Numbered from the stretch's first letter, positions 26,201-36,803 are shown. The stretch is 64,000 bases of DNA from Leucobacter sp. 7(1) (GCF_900163635.1 NZ_FUID01000005.1:40636-104635); one strand, 5' to 3'. The notes: a model not told the origin generated them from the sequence alone. A program made the numbers and translations.

Positions 26201-29200
26201 ATGAGGCATGCGGAAATTCGCGACCGCAGACTGCGCCAGCGCAGTCGCACAGCACCGTGGGGACGCCGCGCGAGCGTGCCCGCAGCTGCGGCCGTACTCG
26301 CGATCGGGCTCTTTGGTTCGGTGCCCGCGTGGGCAACGACAGAGACTCCCGCGCCCACTGATACGGTGACTCCCGCACCGGCCGGCCTGAGCTGGCGCGC
26401 TGAGGATGCTGCGAGCGTTCTCCAGCCGGGGACCACCTTCGAGGTCCGGGCACCCCAGGATGCTGCGGGAGCTGCGGCCGGGCTCAACCCGGTCACCTCG
26501 CTGCTTTCGGACAACGCCGGACAGCTTGACTACACGGGCGCTGACCTGGATCCGACACCCGGTGCCTTTGCGATCAACACTCTTGTCGATCAGGTCGATC
26601 CCACGCGCAGCCACACGATTGTTGCGGGCGAACCGCTTGAGCTTCGCGTCGCCGCGACTGCAACGGGTCCTGCTGCCGCCGGGGGCTGGCAGACCGTGGC
26701 CGCACCGAGGACCGTCGACGACGCCATCCCAGTTGTCACGATCGCTCCCCAGCCCGAGGTTCCTGCGGAGCCCGAGGTTCCTGCGGAGCCCGAAATTCCT
26801 GTGGAGCCCGAAATTCCTGCGGATCCGGAGACGCCCGCTGAACCCGAAATTCCCGCGGAGCCGGAGACGCCCGCTGAGCCAGAGCAGCCTGCAGAACCCG
26901 AGATCGAGCCGGGTGAGGAATCGCCCAGCACCCCCGTGACCACCGCACCCCCGGCAGTGAAGCCGGCACCGCAGCGCGCGGTGGCGCTGGCCGTGCCGAC
27001 CGCACGAATCATCGTCAAGACAGGCGGCGACCGCACCGGGACCACTGGCGTGACACCGCTCGCAGGCGTGACGCTACTCCTCAACCGCGGCACGTCTACG
27101 GCACCCAACGGGATTCGGCCGGACGGGGTGAGCGGTGACGGTGAAGGCTGGGCACGCTGCGTTTCCGACTCGAACGGAGAGTGCATTTTCGAGGTCCCAA
27201 ATACTGAGTCGGGAGGAGTTAACCGAGATCTACGGTTCTGGGTAGTTCCCGCGGCGAGCAGTGCTCCCAGCGGGTGGTTCGCGAACCTTTCGTTGCGTAC
27301 CGGCGAAGCCGATGACGGATCTGCCACGCGCTACCAGTTCCGTTTGGGAAACCGACTCCGTGCCGACGCTGTGTACAGCTCGGGCGATGCCTTCATGTTG
27401 AACACCGAAAACACAGGGGCTCGGTCCTCCGGTGGAACGTGGGCGCAGTCGCGCTCCAACCCCCAGCTGCCACAGAGCTGTGGCATTGACGTCGCACTCG
27501 TACTCGACCGCTCCGGTTCAGTGGGTTCAGCGATGCCGAACCTCAAGGCCGCGGCTGACAACTTCGTGAACGCCCTCGTGGGCACGCAGTCTCGGATGTC
27601 GCTGTTCTCCTTCGCAGGGAACTCGCCAGAGAGCGGCTCACCGAACTATCCGGCGCTCACACCCGTCTCGACGCAGGCCCAAGCGAACACCTTCAAGACC
27701 CGTTACGCCGGCCTGCAGTCTTCGGGCGGCACAAACTGGGACCGCGGTATCGGGGTTGCCGCTGAGGCCTCCGCGGCGAACCCCACGCCGTACGACGTGA
27801 CCGTGGTGATCACGGATGGCAATCCCACGTTCTACGGACCAAATGCAAGCGGGCCGGGGAGTGATACTCGATTTATTGAGATTGAAAACGGCATCTTCTC
27901 AGCTAACGCGCTGAAGGCCACTGGCTCCCGAGTCATCGCCTTCGGCGTCGGGAGCGGTGTAACTGACGCGAACAGCGCGCTGAACCTCAGCGCGATCTCC
28001 GGTCCCACCAAGGGCAGCGACTACTACCAGACGTCTGACTACGCGGCTGCAGGTCAAACACTGCGCAACCTCGCACTCGGCAACTGCGCCGGTCAGCTCA
28101 CGGTCACGAAGATGATCGTGCCGGACACCGCGCCTGCGGGATCCATTGCCGGGGCTCAGCCCGCGGGTGCAGGTTGGGAGTTCACCGCCTCGAACGCTGG
28201 TGCTGGTGCCACACTGCCGAACCCACCCGTGCGGGTCACAGAGAACGATGGAACGGGCACGATTGCGTTCCCACTCACCTTCACCCCGACAACACGGAGC
28301 GCCGACGTGACAATCACGGAGACGCAGCAGCCCGGCTACACACTGCAGCCGGTGAACGGGCAGAACGCGGTGTGCACGAATCTGAACACCGGAACACGCA
28401 CCACGCCAAGCGGCAACCCCACAAACGGCGTCCGTGTCGCGGTGCCCAACGGGGAGACAATCAACTGCATCGTCTACAACCGGGCACCGAATAAGGCTGC
28501 GACAGTGCAGGTCGACAAGGTATGGAAGATTCAGGATTCCTCAGGGACGAACCTTGGGACGTACCGTTTCCCTGGTGACGAAGGGAGTCTCCCCGCGGGG
28601 ATGCAGGGGCAGCTGACACTGACAAACCCGGGAACCACGACGCCGTCGCCCCAGGATTGGGGAAGCGCACGACCGGGGTATACCGCCGGTGGGACTGTCG
28701 GAATCAACGAGTCCGTGAGCATTGATCCGGTGCTCCTGCCGGGGTGCTCCCTCACCTCGAACGCCCTGACCAAGCGCGGAGCGGTGACTACCGCAGATCC
28801 GCTGCCTGCATCGGCGACGATCACCCCGGGCGCGAACACGTTCGAGATCACGAACACGGTGACGTGCGTCTCGCAGCTGACCCTGCTGAAGTCGGTTGAG
28901 GATGGGCCGGCGAGCCCCGCGAACTGGAACCTGATGGCGGATCCAGGCCAGGGTGGAACACCGTTCACCGTATCCGGTGCGACGACACGTTCCGCGGCAA
29001 ACACCTTCGGTGTGACCCCGAGCAAGCCCTACCTGCTGTCTGAGGTCGCGAGCGATCCGAGCGCCCCGCTGTCCTACCTGCTCGATCGGGTGGAGCGGTG
29101 CGAACCCCAGGCCGGGGCACCCGGCGGCTGCAGCTGGGTGGCCGTGGACGAGAGTCAGGCCGTCTCAGTGGGGATCGGGCAGCACGGCGTCTACCGCTTC

Positions 29201-29356
29201 GTGAACCGCCCAGCCCCCGCGCTCGAGGTCCCGCTCACCGGTGGCCTCAGCTCCGACGCGCTCGGGATCGCCGGGGCCAGCCTCGCAGCACTCGCGCTCC
29301 TTGTCGGTGGCCTGACCTGGTCACGCCGCCGCCGCGCCGAATCGAGCGCCCCATGA
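26201..29356 (+). CDS. VWA-domain pilus tip adhesin, sortase-anchored
   Basis: 1051 aa, start ATG 26201 behind GGGGA. Signal peptide to about residue 47, a wall-spanning Pro-Glu repeat (about 187-245; units like PAEPEIP and PAEPETP), a prealbumin-like region, then a von Willebrand A domain (about 428-625) with metal-site motif DRSGSVGS and SSGGTNWDRG. Three beta-sandwich (SpaA/DUF5979-like) domains follow. The C terminus is a sorting signal: VPLTGG at 1010, hydrophobic helix, RRRR. V replaces the usual L of LPxTG. Heads a pilus operon with major pilin and sortase, so it is likely the adhesive tip. Confidence 0.88.
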   Translation: MRHAEIRDRRLRQRSRTAPWGRRASVPAAAAVLAIGLFGSVPAWATTETPAPTDTVTPAPAGLSWRAEDAASVLQPGTTFEVRAPQDAAGAAAGLNPVTSLLSDNAGQLDYTGADLDPTPGAFAINTLVDQVDPTRSHTIVAGEPLELRVAATATGPAAAGGWQTVAAPRTVDDAIPVVTIAPQPEVPAEPEVPAEPEIPVEPEIPADPETPAEPEIPAEPETPAEPEQPAEPEIEPGEESPSTPVTTAPPAVKPAPQRAVALAVPTARIIVKTGGDRTGTTGVTPLAGVTLLLNRGTSTAPNGIRPDGVSGDGEGWARCVSDSNGECIFEVPNTESGGVNRDLRFWVVPAASSAPSGWFANLSLRTGEADDGSATRYQFRLGNRLRADAVYSSGDAFMLNTENTGARSSGGTWAQSRSNPQLPQSCGIDVALVLDRSGSVGSAMPNLKAAADNFVNALVGTQSRMSLFSFAGNSPESGSPNYPALTPVSTQAQANTFKTRYAGLQSSGGTNWDRGIGVAAEASAANPTPYDVTVVITDGNPTFYGPNASGPGSDTRFIEIENGIFSANALKATGSRVIAFGVGSGVTDANSALNLSAISGPTKGSDYYQTSDYAAAGQTLRNLALGNCAGQLTVTKMIVPDTAPAGSIAGAQPAGAGWEFTASNAGAGATLPNPPVRVTENDGTGTIAFPLTFTPTTRSADVTITETQQPGYTLQPVNGQNAVCTNLNTGTRTTPSGNPTNGVRVAVPNGETINCIVYNRAPNKAATVQVDKVWKIQDSSGTNLGTYRFPGDEGSLPAGMQGQLTLTNPGTTTPSPQDWGSARPGYTAGGTVGINESVSIDPVLLPGCSLTSNALTKRGAVTTADPLPASATITPGANTFEITNTVTCVSQLTLLKSVEDGPASPANWNLMADPGQGGTPFTVSGATTRSAANTFGVTPSKPYLLSEVASDPSAPLSYLLDRVERCEPQAGAPGGCSWVAVDESQAVSVGIGQHGVYRFVNRPAPALEVPLTGGLSSDALGIAGASLAALALLVGGLTWSRRRRAESSAP

Positions 29357-29454
29357 GCGCCCCACAGACCCGGAGCCGCGCGCTGCGCGCACGTCTCCTG
29401 CCGTTCCGAATCACAGAACGCGCAACCACGCACCACCTAGAGAGGACATCCACC

Positions 29455-30984
29455 ATGACTCAGACCGCTCACGGGAGAACCCCCAAGCGCGTCGTAGGCG
29501 CGCTCGCCGCAGCCGCCATCGCGCTGCTCGGTGCTGTTGCCGCGAGTTCGCCGGCCATGGCCGCGCCGAGCTTCGGCGGAATCGACCCCGACGCCTCCGG
29601 CTCGATCATCGTGCACAAGCACGAGCACCAGACGGGCTCGAGCCCGGTCACCCAGAACCCGGATGGCTCCGGCACCGCGATCCCCACCCCGGGAATCAAG
29701 GACGTGCAGTTCACGGCGGCCCCGCTGCTGAAGGACGGACAGCCGGTGGACCTCAGTGACCCCGCTGCGTGGGACGCTCTCGATGGGCTGCAGCCCGGAG
29801 CCGACTGCACGGCCCCCGCAGGCTACACGCTGGGGACGGCGTTGCCGACAGTGACGACCGACGCCAACGGTGAGGCGACAATCCCCACTGAGGTCGGCGT
29901 GTACGTGGTCTGCGAGACCGCCGCGCCCGCATCCGTTGTGGACCGCGCCGCCCCCTTCATCGTGACGATCCCGTACCCGTTTGAGGACGGCTGGCTCTAC
30001 GACGTCAATGTGTACCCGAAGAACGGCATCACCGGCATCACGAAGACCGTGAACACGCCGACCGGGCTGGGCCTCGGCAGCATTGTTGAGTTCCCCGTCA
30101 CCGCTCAGATCCCGGCGCTCGCCGCCGGCCGCAGCCTGATGAGCTTCACCGTGTCCGACACGCTCGATCCGCGACTCACCCCGACCGGTGCTTCGGTCGG
30201 TGTCCAGGGTGGCGTCAAGAGCATCACGGTTGACGGTACCGAGGTGCCCGCAGAAAACTACGGTGTGACCGTGAACGGGCAGAGCATCGACGTATCCTTC
30301 ACCGCGACGCCGGGCCTTCCGTGGCTCGCAACTCGATCCGGCAAGAGTGTTGTTGTCACCTTCCAGGGCACAGTCACCTCGCTGGGCAACGGCTCGATCG
30401 TGAACACCGCGACAAGCTTTGTGAACGATCCGGATCGCAAGAACGGCATCACGTCGAACCCTGTCACCACGAACTGGGGCGACGTGCTGGTCGAGAAGGT
30501 GAACGCGCGCACCCCGGGCGACACCCTCGCTGGTGCCAAGTTCGAGGTCTACGCAGCCGCAGAGCCCTACGCAGCCGATTGCTCGGCAGCTACGCCGAGC
30601 GGTGCCGCGATTGCGGTTTCGGGTGGCACTGTCTTCACGACGGGTGCCAACGGCCGCGTCACGATCCCGGGCCTCTTCGTGAGTGACAGCAGCAATGCGC
30701 CCGAGAACGCTGCACAGCGCTGCTACGTGTTGAAGGAGACCGCGGCACCCGCAGGCTTCGTCACTCCGACCGGCGACGCCGCGTTCACACCGGTGGCCGT
30801 GAAGACCGGCGCTTCGGCCCAGGTTGACGTGACCGTGAAGAACGTGCAGCAGCGCGTTCCCGAGCTGCCCCTCACCGGTTCCTCGGGTGCACTCGTGCTC
30901 TCCGTGGCGGGTGGTGCACTGCTCATCGCAGCCGCAGGCACCGCGATCCTGCTCTCTCGCCGCCGCACGGCCGGCGCAGAGTAA
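29455..30984 (+). CDS. LPxTG-anchored major pilin (SpaA/SpaH type)
   Basis: 509 aa; start ATG 29455 with AGAGGAC upstream. Signal peptide to about residue 37 (AMA-AP). The pilin motif DVNVYPK supplies Lys189, the expected nucleophile for sortase-made isopeptide bonds. Domains of the SpaA/GramPos_pilin type are rich in beta strands; the E-box YVLKETAAPAGF has Glu428. Sorting signal LPLTG at 471, hydrophobic helix, RRRTAGAE. It forms the fibre shaft, polymerised by the sortase downstream. Confidence 0.94.
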   Translation: MTQTAHGRTPKRVVGALAAAAIALLGAVAASSPAMAAPSFGGIDPDASGSIIVHKHEHQTGSSPVTQNPDGSGTAIPTPGIKDVQFTAAPLLKDGQPVDLSDPAAWDALDGLQPGADCTAPAGYTLGTALPTVTTDANGEATIPTEVGVYVVCETAAPASVVDRAAPFIVTIPYPFEDGWLYDVNVYPKNGITGITKTVNTPTGLGLGSIVEFPVTAQIPALAAGRSLMSFTVSDTLDPRLTPTGASVGVQGGVKSITVDGTEVPAENYGVTVNGQSIDVSFTATPGLPWLATRSGKSVVVTFQGTVTSLGNGSIVNTATSFVNDPDRKNGITSNPVTTNWGDVLVEKVNARTPGDTLAGAKFEVYAAAEPYAADCSAATPSGAAIAVSGGTVFTTGANGRVTIPGLFVSDSSNAPENAAQRCYVLKETAAPAGFVTPTGDAAFTPVAVKTGASAQVDVTVKNVQQRVPELPLTGSSGALVLSVAGGALLIAAAGTAILLSRRRTAGAE

Positions 30985-31050
30985 CAAGCCGGGTGGGTGA
31001 GTAGCGCGTCCCCCCGTAGCGCTCGCCCACCCTCCTCAAAAGGAGATATG

Positions 31051-32055
31051 GTGACGAACTCGCAGACCTTGGTCATGCCACCCCCGCCTGATCATGAGGC
31101 CGATGATGCGACTTCGGCTCCCACATCTCCCGGGTCACCGGGCTCGGACCGCCGATGGCGGCGGCCGAGCCCGGTGGTTATCTTCGTCGCTCTTCTCGCC
31201 CTGGCGGGTGTCGTGCTGCTGCAGCTTCCCAGCATCGCAACCTGGTTTTCGCAGCGGGAGTACTCGCAGGAAATCATGGGGCTCAACCGAGAGAGCACGA
31301 GCTCCGACGAAGCGCGGCGGCAGACCGCGCTCGCGGAGGCGCGGACGTACAATGAACAGCTCACCGGCGCGGCTGTTGTCGCCGCGGGACAGCGGATCCC
31401 GCAGGCCGTGGAAGGGGCCTCAGATGAGGAGTACACCCGCCTGCTCGCGGCCGACAGCACGGGGCTGATGGCCCGGATCAAGATCCCGTCGATCGATGTC
31501 GACTTGCCGATCTACCACGGCACCAGTGATGACGTCCTGGAACAGGGCGTAGGGCACCTCGAAGGCACGGCGTTGCCTGTGGGCGGGCCCACGACCCACA
31601 CCGTGCTCACCGCACACCGCGGCCTCGCCAAGGCCGCCCTCTTTGACAATCTCGACAAGGTGCAAGCCGGTGACACGTTCACTGTTGAAACGTGGGGTGA
31701 GGTGCTCACCTATCGGGTCACCGAAACCCGCGTCGTCAAGCCCGACGAGACCCAAGCGCTCTATCCCGTGTTGGGAGAGGACCTGGCGACGCTCGTGACC
31801 TGCACCCCGCTCGGGATCAACACCCACCGCATTCTGGTGACGGGGGAACGCGTCACACCGACGCCGATTGGCGATGTGAACGCGGCCGGGCAGGATCCCA
31901 CAGTCCCCGGGTTCCCCTGGTGGGCCGTATGGTCCGCGCTCGCACTGACCGGGATCACCGCCTACGTCGTGGCGTCCTCCCGGGTGCGGAAGTCTGCGAG
32001 CGGTGCGGGCCGCACGAAGCGGCGGCCCGCACACGCCGCGGACGATCTGGTCTAG
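31051..32055 (+). CDS. class C (pilin-polymerising) sortase
   Basis: 334 aa from GTG 31051, with AGGAG at 31041-31045 placed correctly for this codon and too close for the ATG at 31048. N-terminal transmembrane helix (about 38-60), sortase domain with catalytic His189 (VLTAHRG), Cys251 (LVTCTPLG) and Arg260 (HRILVTGER), and a C-terminal transmembrane helix typical of class C. It joins pilin monomers to each other and to the tip protein. Its stop TAG shares the bases CTAG with the stop of convergent serC. Confidence 0.94.
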   Translation: MTNSQTLVMPPPPDHEADDATSAPTSPGSPGSDRRWRRPSPVVIFVALLALAGVVLLQLPSIATWFSQREYSQEIMGLNRESTSSDEARRQTALAEARTYNEQLTGAAVVAAGQRIPQAVEGASDEEYTRLLAADSTGLMARIKIPSIDVDLPIYHGTSDDVLEQGVGHLEGTALPVGGPTTHTVLTAHRGLAKAALFDNLDKVQAGDTFTVETWGEVLTYRVTETRVVKPDETQALYPVLGEDLATLVTCTPLGINTHRILVTGERVTPTPIGDVNAAGQDPTVPGFPWWAVWSALALTGITAYVVASSRVRKSASGAGRTKRRPAHAADDLV

Positions 32056-32060
32056 ACCAG
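32047..32060. terminator. palindrome at shared stop codons of sortase and serC
   Basis: CTGGTCTAGACCAG, a perfect 14-bp palindrome centred on the CTAG that provides both stop codons. Too short for a sure terminator. Confidence 0.35.
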
Positions 32061-33170
32061 ACGCTCGAGCACGTAGTCGATCGCGCCCGTCAGGGTGCGG
32101 ACGTCCTCGGGGTCAATCGCAGTAAACGTTGCGATGCGCAGCTGGTTGCGCCCGAGCTTCCGGTACGGCTCGGTGTCGACGATGCCGTTTGCGCGCAGCG
32201 CGGCCGAGATCGCGGCGGCGTCGACACTGTCGTCGAAGTCGATGGTGACAACGACCTGCGAACGGTGCTCCGGGTTCGTGACAAACGGGGTCGCGACGGC
32301 GGTGCGCTCGGCCCAGTCGTACAGCACCTGCGAGGACTCGGCGGTGCGCGCCGACGCCCAGGCGAGACCGCCCTGGCCGTTGATCCAGCGCAGCTGCTCA
32401 TCCATCATCGCGATCGTCGCGAGTGCCGGGGTGTTCAGCGTCTGGTTTTTGCGCGAATTCTCAATTGCTCCGGCGAGATTGAGCGTCTCCGGGATGTAGC
32501 GGCCCGAGGCGGTGACGCGCTCGATGCGCTCGATCGCGGCGGGGGAGACGAGGGCAAACCAGAGGCCGCCGTCCGAGGCGAAGTTCTTCTGCGGGGAGAA
32601 GTAGTAGACGTCAGTCTCGTTCGCGTCGAAGTCGATGCCACCGGCCGCGCTCGTCGCGTCGACAACCGTCAGCGCACCAGCGTCGCCCGCCACGCGGACC
32701 ACGGGGGCCATGACACCCGTCGACGTTTCATTGTGCGGGTAGGCGTACACGTCGACGCCCGCAACGGGCTCAGCCTGTGAACGCGATCCGGCATCCGCGG
32801 TGCGAACATCCGGTGCCTCGAGGAACGGGGCCGCACCGGTGGCCTTGCCGAACTTTGCTCCGAACTCGCCAAACGCGAGGTGCTGGCTGCGGCGCTCCAC
32901 GAGCGAGTGGGCTGCCGAGTCCCAGAAGGTTGTCGCGCCGCCGTTGGCGAGCAGGATCTCGTACCCCTCGGGGGCGCGGAACAGCTCGGCCAGACCGGAG
33001 CGGACACTGCCGACAAGATCCTTTACCGGGGCCTGGCGATGGGATGTCCCCAGCACGCTCGGCTGCAGAGAAGCGAGAAAGGAGAGCTGCTCGTCACGGA
33101 CCTTCGAGGGGCCGCAACCGAAGCGTCCGTCGGCGGGCAGGAGGGCTGCGGGGATTGAGATATCGGCCAT
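32052..33170 (-). CDS. serC: phosphoserine aminotransferase
   Basis: 372 aa. Converts 3-phosphohydroxypyruvate plus glutamate to phosphoserine in serine synthesis. N-terminal FGCGPSKVRDEQL, GTSHRQAPVK, NGGATTFWDSAAHSL, the PLP aspartate in VVDATSAAGG and the Schiff-base lysine in SPQKNFASDGG mark the actinobacterial SerC type. A leaderless promoter precedes the ATG. Converges on the sortase gene with a 4-bp overlap. Confidence 0.96.
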   Translation of the reverse strand: MADISIPAALLPADGRFGCGPSKVRDEQLSFLASLQPSVLGTSHRQAPVKDLVGSVRSGLAELFRAPEGYEILLANGGATTFWDSAAHSLVERRSQHLAFGEFGAKFGKATGAAPFLEAPDVRTADAGSRSQAEPVAGVDVYAYPHNETSTGVMAPVVRVAGDAGALTVVDATSAAGGIDFDANETDVYYFSPQKNFASDGGLWFALVSPAAIERIERVTASGRYIPETLNLAGAIENSRKNQTLNTPALATIAMMDEQLRWINGQGGLAWASARTAESSQVLYDWAERTAVATPFVTNPEHRSQVVVTIDFDDSVDAAAISAALRANGIVDTEPYRKLGRNQLRIATFTAIDPEDVRTLTGAIDYVLERLV

Positions 33171-33176
33171 AGCGAG

Positions 33177-33182
33177 ATTCTA
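33177..33182 (-). promoter_or_regulatory. -10 box of leaderless serC
   Basis: TAGAAT on the minus strand, 6 nt before ATG 33170. Confidence 0.65.
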
Positions 33183-33213
33183 TCGGGCGTGGGAACGATA
33201 CAGGTCCATGCCC

Positions 33214-33219
33214 TAAGCT
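33214..33219 (+). promoter_or_regulatory. candidate -10 of the dtxR/ideR gene
   Basis: TAAGCT about 29 bp before the start codon, leaving a short leader that includes the RBS GAGAGGA. No iron box is visible here. Confidence 0.4.
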
Positions 33220-33247
33220 GGAATCTGGGCTAACGAGAGGATTGCTG

Positions 33248-33940
33248 ATGACAGATCTGATCGATACGACGGAGATGTACCTGCGGACGATCCTGGAGCT
33301 CGAAGAGGAAGGGATCGTGCCGCTGCGCGCGCGCATTTCCGAGCGGCTTGGCCACTCAGGGCCCACGGTCTCGCAGACGGTGGGGCGCATGGAGCGCGAC
33401 GGACTTGTTGTGGTCACGGATGACCGCCGCCTCGAGCTCACGGAGTCTGGTCGCACCAAAGCCGTGCGCGTGATGCGCAAGCACCGCATCGCCGAGCGGC
33501 TGCTCGCTGATGTGATCGGGCTCGAATGGGCGTATGTCCATGAGGAGGCGTGCCGCTGGGAACACGTCATGAGCGAGCGCGTTGAGCGCAAGCTGCTCGG
33601 GATGCTCGGCAACCCGACTGAATCGCCCTACGGCAACCCCATTCCCGGGCTCGAGGAGCTCGGATCCACGCGTGCGGGATCCTTCCAGACTGGAGTGAGT
33701 GGCCTCACCGAGTTGCTGATTGAGTCCGAGGTCACCATGACCGCGCGGATCCGCCGGCTCGCGGAGCCGCTGCAGGTCGATCCGGAGCTGCTTGAACAGC
33801 TCGCGGCCGCCGGAGTTGTTCCCGGCAACAAGGCTTCCTTCGTTCGACGCGGGCACACTGTGCACGTCGAGGTCGAGGGATCACATGAAGCGATCGACCT
33901 CCCCGCTGAGGTCGCCGCGCACATTTTCGTCTCACAGTAG
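33248..33940 (+). CDS. ideR: DtxR/IdeR-family iron-dependent repressor
   Basis: 230 aa from ATG 33248 (GAGAGGA upstream). DTTEMYLRTILELEEEGIVPLRARISERLGHSGPTVSQTVGRMERDGLV is the canonical DtxR/IdeR DNA-binding domain (about 1-70). The dimerisation/metal domain carries HRIAERLLADVIGLEWAYVHEEACRWEHVMSE (C, E and H ligands), followed by an SH3-like domain (about 150-230). Fe2+-loaded protein should repress at boxes such as 2031-2049 and 9443-9461. Length and motifs fit the iron-responsive subgroup rather than MntR. Confidence 0.93.
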   Translation: MTDLIDTTEMYLRTILELEEEGIVPLRARISERLGHSGPTVSQTVGRMERDGLVVVTDDRRLELTESGRTKAVRVMRKHRIAERLLADVIGLEWAYVHEEACRWEHVMSERVERKLLGMLGNPTESPYGNPIPGLEELGSTRAGSFQTGVSGLTELLIESEVTMTARIRRLAEPLQVDPELLEQLAAAGVVPGNKASFVRRGHTVHVEVEGSHEAIDLPAEVAAHIFVSQ

Positions 33941-34029
33941 AGCGAGCTCCCGCGTCAGCGGGTGCGGCTCCGCGGAGTCGATTGTATTGAGCGTGCCCAA
34001 TTCCGGGCTGCCCACACAGGAGTTGATAG

Positions 34030-35397
<1,368 letters not shown>

Positions 35398-35413
35398 CCC
35401 GTTCCGGGTGCAA

Positions 35414-35461
35414 ATCGGGCCGGCTGTTTTGCTTCACATGAAGCAAAACAGCCGGCCCGAT
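35414..35461 (+). terminator. 22-bp perfect-stem hairpin after gdhA
   Basis: Perfect inverted repeat: left arm 35414-35435 (ATCGGGCCGGCTG ... GCTTC), 4-nt loop ACAT, right arm 35440-35461. No U tract after it, so an L-shaped terminator or mRNA stabiliser. Confidence 0.85.
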
Positions 35462-35610
35462 CGCTGTCACATCCCAGTCGGGGACAGGCTTCCTGGGAGC
35501 TTCGTGACCTGAGCGTGACATTCCCGTAATCATCGGTTACTCTTGAACGGTCGCGTCCCGAAAGGGTCGCACCCGATGTACACCAACCAAGGTAGAGGCA
35601 GATTATTCTC

Positions 35611-36366
35611 GTGAATCAGAACCCCAGCACGGCGGTCGCGGTTTCGAACGACGCTGCGAAGCCCGCACGGTCGCAGGCGAAGCGAATCGGACAGATGGCT
35701 GGAGCTGCCGCACTGAGCCTCGGACTTGTCGGCGCTTTCGGGCTCCCCGCCTACGCAGTGGCCCCCACGGTCGAGGGCGCGCCTGATGCGGACATCACGC
35801 AGCAGCAGCTCGTCACTCCGCTTGCAGAGATGCAGATTTCTCCCGTGATTTCGCTTGACGGCGAAGTCGGCGCGGACATCCTTGAGCAGGAGCGCAAGGA
35901 GAAGGAAAAGGAAGAGAAGGCTGCCGCCGCTGCGGCCGCTCAGCTCGCCGCGGGCCAGAACGCCGCTTCGGCAGCGACCGCCACCGCGGGCCCCGCAGGC
36001 AAGAGCTCCGCAGACGTTCCCGCTGGTGTTGGCGCAGAGGGCCTCGTTGCCGCCGCGCTCGCACAGGTTGGCGTCTCGCAGGACTGCACCGACCTGGTCC
36101 AGAACGCCCTCGCAGGCATTGGCCTCACCGAGCGCCGCGACCTGGGTGGCTACGACCACGGCGTCTCTGACTTCTACCGCTACGGCACCCCGGTGACCGA
36201 CGGCAACTACGCCCCCGGTGACATCCTCATCTGGGCCGGCGCACCGCACGTCGCCATCTACATCGGCAACGGCCAGGCCGTGCACGGTGGCTGGGGCGGT
36301 AACCAGACGGTTGTGAACACCTACGCTTCCCCGAGCGCGACGCCCGACGTCGTCCGCCTCGGCTAA
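35611..36366 (+). CDS. secreted NlpC/P60-like peptidoglycan hydrolase
   Basis: 251 aa from GTG 35611. Twin basic region and signal peptide to about residue 49 (AYA-VA), then a charged coiled stretch (QERKEKEKEEKAAAA) and Ala-rich linker, and a compact C-terminal domain (about 145-251). That domain has Cys in SQDCTDLVQNAL, APGDILIWAGAPHVAIYIG and AVHGGWGG, fitting the Cys-His arrangement of NlpC/P60 or CHAP peptidases. It likely cleaves peptide stems in the wall; substrate unproven. Confidence 0.78.
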   Translation: MNQNPSTAVAVSNDAAKPARSQAKRIGQMAGAAALSLGLVGAFGLPAYAVAPTVEGAPDADITQQQLVTPLAEMQISPVISLDGEVGADILEQERKEKEKEEKAAAAAAAQLAAGQNAASAATATAGPAGKSSADVPAGVGAEGLVAAALAQVGVSQDCTDLVQNALAGIGLTERRDLGGYDHGVSDFYRYGTPVTDGNYAPGDILIWAGAPHVAIYIGNGQAVHGGWGGNQTVVNTYASPSATPDVVRLG

Positions 36367-36380
36367 GAGCTTTCACGCAG

Positions 36381-36410
36381 AACGAGCGGGACTTCGGTCC
36401 CGCTCGTTTT
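36381..36410 (+). terminator. intrinsic terminator after the NlpC/P60-like gene
   Basis: 12-bp perfect stem AACGAGCGGGAC / GTCCCGCTCGTT with TTCG loop, followed by TTG and TTT. Confidence 0.92.
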
Positions 36411-36502
36411 GTGTTTCCGGGGGTGCCCGCGCAGCGAAGAACGCGCCGTGCACGGTGGCCCCGGTGCGCTAGACTCCCAGAGGTCGCCTTCTGGTGATCC
36501 CC

Positions 36503-36575
36503 GCCCTGGTAGCTCAGTGGATAGAGCACTTCTCTCCTAAAGAAGGTGTCGGAGGTTCGATTCCTCTCCAGGGCA
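36503..36575 (+). tRNA. tRNA-Arg (anticodon CCT)
   Basis: 73-nt cloverleaf: acceptor GCCCTGG/CCAGGGC, D arm GCTC/GAGC, anticodon stem CTTCT/AGAAG with loop CTCCTAA (anticodon CCT, codon AGG), T arm with TTCGATT and discriminator A. CCA is not encoded. It stands at the left edge of the ATPase-Wadjet block; such genes are frequent island integration sites. Confidence 0.97.
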
Positions 36576-36803
36576 CAGTGTTTTCCGTTGCTCCGCAGCC
36601 AATTCCGCATCCATTTCCGCAGCCCACCCCGTCGAGACCGCAATTTCGCGCGTTCCAGGGGCGTGGAACGCGCCAGATTGAGTTCTCGGCGTTGTTGGAA
36701 GGCGAACAGGAGCCTGTGTCCGGCCTCGAGGTGCAGATTTATGCATGTTAGATAGCTTTAGTATTTCTCAATAAACCTCCCTAAAGCTTGAAATCTTGCT
36801 GAG
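36576..36803. other. 228-bp gap after tRNA-Arg, no gene
   Basis: No ORF with coding character. The last 70 bp are notably A+T rich compared with the surroundings and contain the inverted repeat at 36754-36788. No second copy of the tRNA 3' end was seen here or near 38030 or 43670. Confidence 0.5.
36754..36788 (+). promoter_or_regulatory. inverted repeat upstream of the AAA ATPase gene
   Basis: AGCTTTAG (36754-36761) and CTAAAGCT (36781-36788), perfect 8-bp arms 19 bp apart, ending 15 bp before the ATPase ATG and covering its likely promoter. Possible operator. Confidence 0.45.

Noticed and set aside
29098..29454. Longer start for the major pilin inside the tip-protein gene
   Set aside because: ATG 29455 has an RBS and opens directly into a signal peptide; the extension would bury it.
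35521..35610. Riboswitch before the NlpC/P60-like gene (c-di-AMP type is known before wall hydrolases)
   Set aside because: I could not match the conserved core of that riboswitch; the leader is short.
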